Positions 60,955-64,000 of a stretch of 64,000 nt of DNA are shown here, in pieces. Position numbers and translations under genes: made by a program. The stretch is from DASSWB01 sp035705495. GTDB lineage: Bacteria; Bacteroidota; Bacteroidia; Flavobacteriales; Flavobacteriaceae. The stretch is taken from assembly GCA_035705495.1 (NCBI GenBank), contig DASSWB010000098.1, forward strand, positions 50,914 through 114,913. Direction: 5' to 3'. How positions within the stretch are numbered: the first letter of the stretch is position 1; each line of letters starts with the position of its first letter. The notes beneath the pieces were generated by a model. The model saw only the letters and a program-made list of their open reading frames with translations. It was not told the origin of the DNA and made no database searches.

Positions 60955-63243
60955 TTAAAAAAAGACGCGAAAAACAATATTGGGTGTGATGCCCAAGGCC
61001 GAATAATCAATTTTTTCAATCTGGTTATCCTGCTCTTGGTAATAGGAATTGATCACATTTTCATTGTCAAATAAATTCCAAACGGAAATTCCAATCAAGG
61101 CGTCAATATTTTTATCTAATTTAAATTCTTGACTCGCCGAAATATCAACGCGCCAGTAATTTGGCAAATTGCTGTTATTTGCTTTTTCAAAATCGAAAGT
61201 ATTCGTTGCCAATCCCTCTTCGGTCAATGTTGTGAAAGGCTTTCCTGTCCGCCAGTTCAAACCGGTTGAAATTTTGAATTTTTTAATATTGTAAGTAGCC
61301 GCCAAAGTCAATGAATTCTTTATTTCTACATTATTCGGAAATGATTTATTTTCCAAATTGGGAAAAGTGTAATTATTATCCATCAATGAATAACTCGCCC
61401 AAGCACTGAAATGTTTCCATTTTTTATTGATCAAAAAATCGATTCCCTTGGCAACATATTTTCCAGTAAATTGCTCGTATTGATATTGATTCTGGAAACC
61501 CTGACTCTGCGATGTAATTCCACCGACTTCCTTTAAGTAAGCGTCTATGCTAATGAGCCATTTGTTCCTGTTGTAATTCAATCCTGCGGAAATTTGCTGG
61601 CTTTTAAGAATAGGAATGTCTTTTTCATTCGCCAATTGCCATCTTCTTTTTTCAATTCCCAAAAAATCGGATTGGAAGTCGATTACCTGAGTAGCGGTCT
61701 GACTTTTATATTCGCCCAAAATTTCAAAAGTGAAAAAATCCAAAAACCTTTGATTAAAAGTAAACCGTGGCTCGAAAAGGAGAAAATCAAATTTGTTGAA
61801 GTAATTCAATCTCCCACCTATATTCAATCGCGTTTTTTTATTCTCGGATTTATATTGCAATGAAGAAAATATCGAATGACCAACAATGACTTCTTTCACA
61901 TAACTCCCGAAATCAGGATTGTTGATGTCTTCTAAATTGGAAATTCCTGTTTCCAGCAATTCATAGCCATTTTGAAGTCGGAAGTTTTCATCGATGTCAT
62001 AAAAGGAATTTATTTTGAAACCGGTTTCTAAAATTTCATTCTGTTGAATAAGTCGCTGGTCATTTAAAATATCTGCGTTTTGCGCTTCCAATTGATAGCT
62101 GGAAACGTAAAATTGCGCAGTTGTTTTTAAATCTGAATTCCATTGTTTTTCGTAAAAAATTCCGCCTCCCAAACTCGATTGTGATAATTTGCTTTCTCTA
62201 GATTGGGGTTCTTCGGAATCCATTATTTCCTGAAAATCTAAATTGTTTTCAATATTGAAAAAATTAATCCGCAACTGGTCATTGTCTGAAATGTTCCATA
62301 GGTACCGAAGGTTTATATCAAAGAAATTAAAGTTTTCATCAGCGGTTAAAACCTCATCCGTGCTCGTGGTGATTTCTGAATTTTGAAACGCACGATTGTA
62401 ATATTCCCGATAGGTTGGCGATTCGAAAAATTTGTTGATCGAATTTCTGGCAGAGAACTGTACGGAAGAATTTTTTCCAATCGGTAAATCCACAAAACCG
62501 TGTGCGCTCACTAAATTCGTTCCAACTTCCGAATAGAAATCTGTATTGAGTTCATCTTCGGTTTGCATTGAGATCACGCTCGAAACACTGTTTCCATATT
62601 CTGGATTGGTTCCGTTTTTGTAAAGCGCAACTTTCCTCGTCTGATACGGATTGAAAGCCGAAATAAGTCCGAAGAAATGACCGGATTGGTAAACACGTAT
62701 GTCATCCCATAAAATTAAATTCTGGTCGTGCGTTCCCCCACGAATATTTATTTCTGAAACAGTTTCATTCACGCTTTCAACACCTGGCAAATTTTGCAAA
62801 GTCAATAAAACATCAGGTTCAATAAGTCCAGGCAAGATTCCGAAATTTTGATAATCGATTTCGAAAGAGCCCTCGGTTTTCTTGGTTATACCTTGTGTGA
62901 GATAATTGGTCAAAAATACTTCTTCTAAATTCTGCAATTCATTTAGCGACAAATTGATGTTAGGTTGAATGATAACAATATTATTTTCCAAAATGGAAAA
63001 TTGAAGTGAGGTTTGTTGTTCAAGAAATTCTAGTATTTCTTCAAAGGAAAGCTGCTTTGGCGGAGTGGGAGAAGTTGCGTTCTCAATAACTTTATCGGCG
63101 TAGGAGAATGTGAAAGGATATTCCTTTTCAAGTTGCTCAATAATTTCCTGGACCGGAATTTTTTCATTGTCGGTTTGTGCAAAGAAATTTGCTGTAAAAA
63201 ACAACAGGCAGAAGATGAATAAAAGAAGTCGTTTTATCCTCAC
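60955..63243 (-). CDS. TonB-dependent receptor with N-terminal STN signalling domain (FecA-like)
   Basis: This 762-residue receptor uses a GTG start at 63243; the resulting MRIKRLLLFIFCLLFFTANFFAQ is a proper signal peptide. An STN domain (about residues 28-95, IPVQEIIEQLEKEYPFTFSYA to SILENNIVIIQP) precedes a plug (NLPGVESVNETVSEINIRGGTHDQNLILWDD) and a barrel ending NIVFRVFF. The STN domain, and the FecR gene one base upstream, indicate signalling to an ECF sigma factor beyond the window when ligand binds. The usual CarboxypepD_reg domain is not evident between STN and plug. The ligand is unknown. Confidence 0.9.
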   Translation of the reverse strand: MRIKRLLLFIFCLLFFTANFFAQTDNEKIPVQEIIEQLEKEYPFTFSYADKVIENATSPTPPKQLSFEEILEFLEQQTSLQFSILENNIVIIQPNINLSLNELQNLEEVFLTNYLTQGITKKTEGSFEIDYQNFGILPGLIEPDVLLTLQNLPGVESVNETVSEINIRGGTHDQNLILWDDIRVYQSGHFFGLISAFNPYQTRKVALYKNGTNPEYGNSVSSVISMQTEDELNTDFYSEVGTNLVSAHGFVDLPIGKNSSVQFSARNSINKFFESPTYREYYNRAFQNSEITTSTDEVLTADENFNFFDINLRYLWNISDNDQLRINFFNIENNLDFQEIMDSEEPQSRESKLSQSSLGGGIFYEKQWNSDLKTTAQFYVSSYQLEAQNADILNDQRLIQQNEILETGFKINSFYDIDENFRLQNGYELLETGISNLEDINNPDFGSYVKEVIVGHSIFSSLQYKSENKKTRLNIGGRLNYFNKFDFLLFEPRFTFNQRFLDFFTFEILGEYKSQTATQVIDFQSDFLGIEKRRWQLANEKDIPILKSQQISAGLNYNRNKWLISIDAYLKEVGGITSQSQGFQNQYQYEQFTGKYVAKGIDFLINKKWKHFSAWASYSLMDNNYTFPNLENKSFPNNVEIKNSLTLAATYNIKKFKISTGLNWRTGKPFTTLTEEGLATNTFDFEKANNSNLPNYWRVDISASQEFKLDKNIDALIGISVWNLFDNENVINSYYQEQDNQIEKIDYSALGITPNIVFRVFF

Positions 63244-63244
63244 A

Positions 63245-64000
63245 TTATTTTAAAATTACCTCGTTTCCGTTGATTGTATATTCCAATCCGAAGGGTAAAC
63301 TTATTGATTTTAAAGCGGCTTCCAAATCATTATGAACAAAACTTCCAGTGAAATGATCCTCTTGGTTTATTGTGGGATTGGTGATTTTAACTTCCACCGC
63401 ATATTGTCTTTCAAGTTCTGCAAGTACTTCTTCAAAAGCAACACTTTCAAAACTGCTTTTTCCGTTTAACCAAGTTGGTTTTGGCTGAAATGTGTGACCG
63501 GTTTGAATTTCAGATTGATGAATTCTGAACATTTTGCCCGGTGATAATTTTAAAGTTTTTTCGTCGGTTTCAACTTCCACCAAACCTTCAAAACAAACCA
63601 CCTCAAAATAATCTTTTCTTTGTTTGATATTAAATTGTGTTCCCAGTACACGAACAGTTCCGGCGGAGGTTTCCACTTCAAATTTGGAACCTTTTTCAAC
63701 TTTGAAAAATGCTTCCCCTTCCAGTTTGATACTTCTGTTTTCATCCCAGTTTTCTTCGGAATATTTAATACTGGTTTCAGCGTTTAGTTCAACAACGGAA
63801 TGATCTGGCAAAACCACGGTTTCCGTATTGGCCGCTAAGGTTTGGATACTGGTTTGAGAATCATTGAAAAATGCAAAATAACTGACTGCAATAACCGCGA
63901 ATATGGCCGCAATTTTCAACAAGCTTTTCCAAGAAGAGTCTTTTTTCTTTTTCGTTTTGCGTTGAATACTGCCGTAATTTTTTTCAGAATCAAAAAATGG
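63245..64000 (-). CDS. FecR-family anti-sigma regulator, N-terminus cut by window edge
   Basis: The frame stays open from the stop at 63245 to base 64000 (252 codons), so the true start lies outside. A TTG at 63922 is not a credible start because the reading frame continues upstream through a lysine-rich juxtamembrane segment. One membrane helix (LLKIAAIFAVIAVSYFAFF) is followed by a periplasmic FecR domain (VVLPDHSVVELNAETSIKYSE, GEAFFKVEKGSKFEVETSAGTVRVLGTQFNI) and a DUF4974 C-terminus (AFEEVLAELERQYAVEV). The stop is one base before the TonB-receptor start, so translation is probably coupled. The paired sigma factor is expected just upstream. Confidence 0.9.
   Translation of the reverse strand, partial: PFFDSEKNYGSIQRKTKKKKDSSWKSLLKIAAIFAVIAVSYFAFFNDSQTSIQTLAANTETVVLPDHSVVELNAETSIKYSEENWDENRSIKLEGEAFFKVEKGSKFEVETSAGTVRVLGTQFNIKQRKDYFEVVCFEGLVEVETDEKTLKLSPGKMFRIHQSEIQTGHTFQPKPTWLNGKSSFESVAFEEVLAELERQYAVEVKITNPTINQEDHFTGSFVHNDLEAALKSISLPFGLEYTINGNEVILK

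Noticed and set aside
63920..63922. TTG codon as start of the FecR protein
   Set aside because: The frame is open to the window edge with a plausible cytoplasmic and juxtamembrane segment, so the gene is simply truncated by the window.
1..64000. tRNA genes, insertion sequences, integrase sites or phage genes
   Set aside because: None was recognised by eye on either strand; a tRNAscan-SE and ISfinder search would be needed to exclude divergent examples.

Overview
The window is chromosomal DNA from a member of the Flavobacteriaceae (phylum Bacteroidota). The evidence is AT-rich DNA, promoters of the TTTG-N19-TAnnTTTG type, SusC/SusD-like proteins, type IX secretion (T9SS) sorting domains of both type A and type B, a PorP/SprF protein, FecR/TonB-receptor pairs, and zinc-free versions of ribosomal proteins L36 and S14. 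No tRNA, rRNA, CRISPR array, insertion sequence or phage gene was seen. The first gene (M3 peptidase) and the last gene (FecR) are cut by the window edges.

Region 1 (1-9983): M3 metallopeptidase, a structured intergenic element that looks like a dispersed flavobacterial repeat, then a purine block (purK, purE and, further on, a fused hypoxanthine phosphoribosyltransferase/adenylate kinase) ending with the ribosome-assembly GTPase Obg. Two exported proteins sit inside this block: a diheme cytochrome c lipoprotein and a CRTAC1-like FG-GAP/ASPIC protein sorted by T9SS.

Region 2 (10003-19279): a three-gene surface module on the minus strand. It encodes a 2029-residue T9SS type B adhesin with about 18 tandem 79-residue units, a PorP/SprF partner and an OmpA/PD40/TPR peptidoglycan-binding partner.

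Region 3 (19280-26143): a compact housekeeping stretch. It holds mpl-like Mur ligase, radC, a polysaccharide-deacetylase-like protein that appears to have lost its catalytic residues, a YjjG-type nucleotidase, rarA, a rhomboid protease and rlmB.

Region 4 (26214-34569): a SusC/SusD outer-membrane uptake operon with two small surface lipoproteins but no enzyme or regulator, followed by an Omp85-family protein.

Region 5 (34667-51830): the merged str-S10-spc-alpha ribosomal protein cluster, from rpsL to rplQ, with fusA, secY, infA and rpoA. It has one strong promoter at the front and a terminator at the end. Three of its few intergenic gaps (before rplC, rpsH and rpsD) hold inverted repeats that may be autoregulatory leader RNAs.

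Region 6 (51854-64000): carA, eno, gltA, two guanidino-group-modifying enzymes (a DDAH/arginine-deiminase-like protein and CtlX), a MarC membrane protein, argS, a small lipoprotein, and a FecR/TonB-dependent receptor pair. Most units here are closed by clear hairpin terminators.
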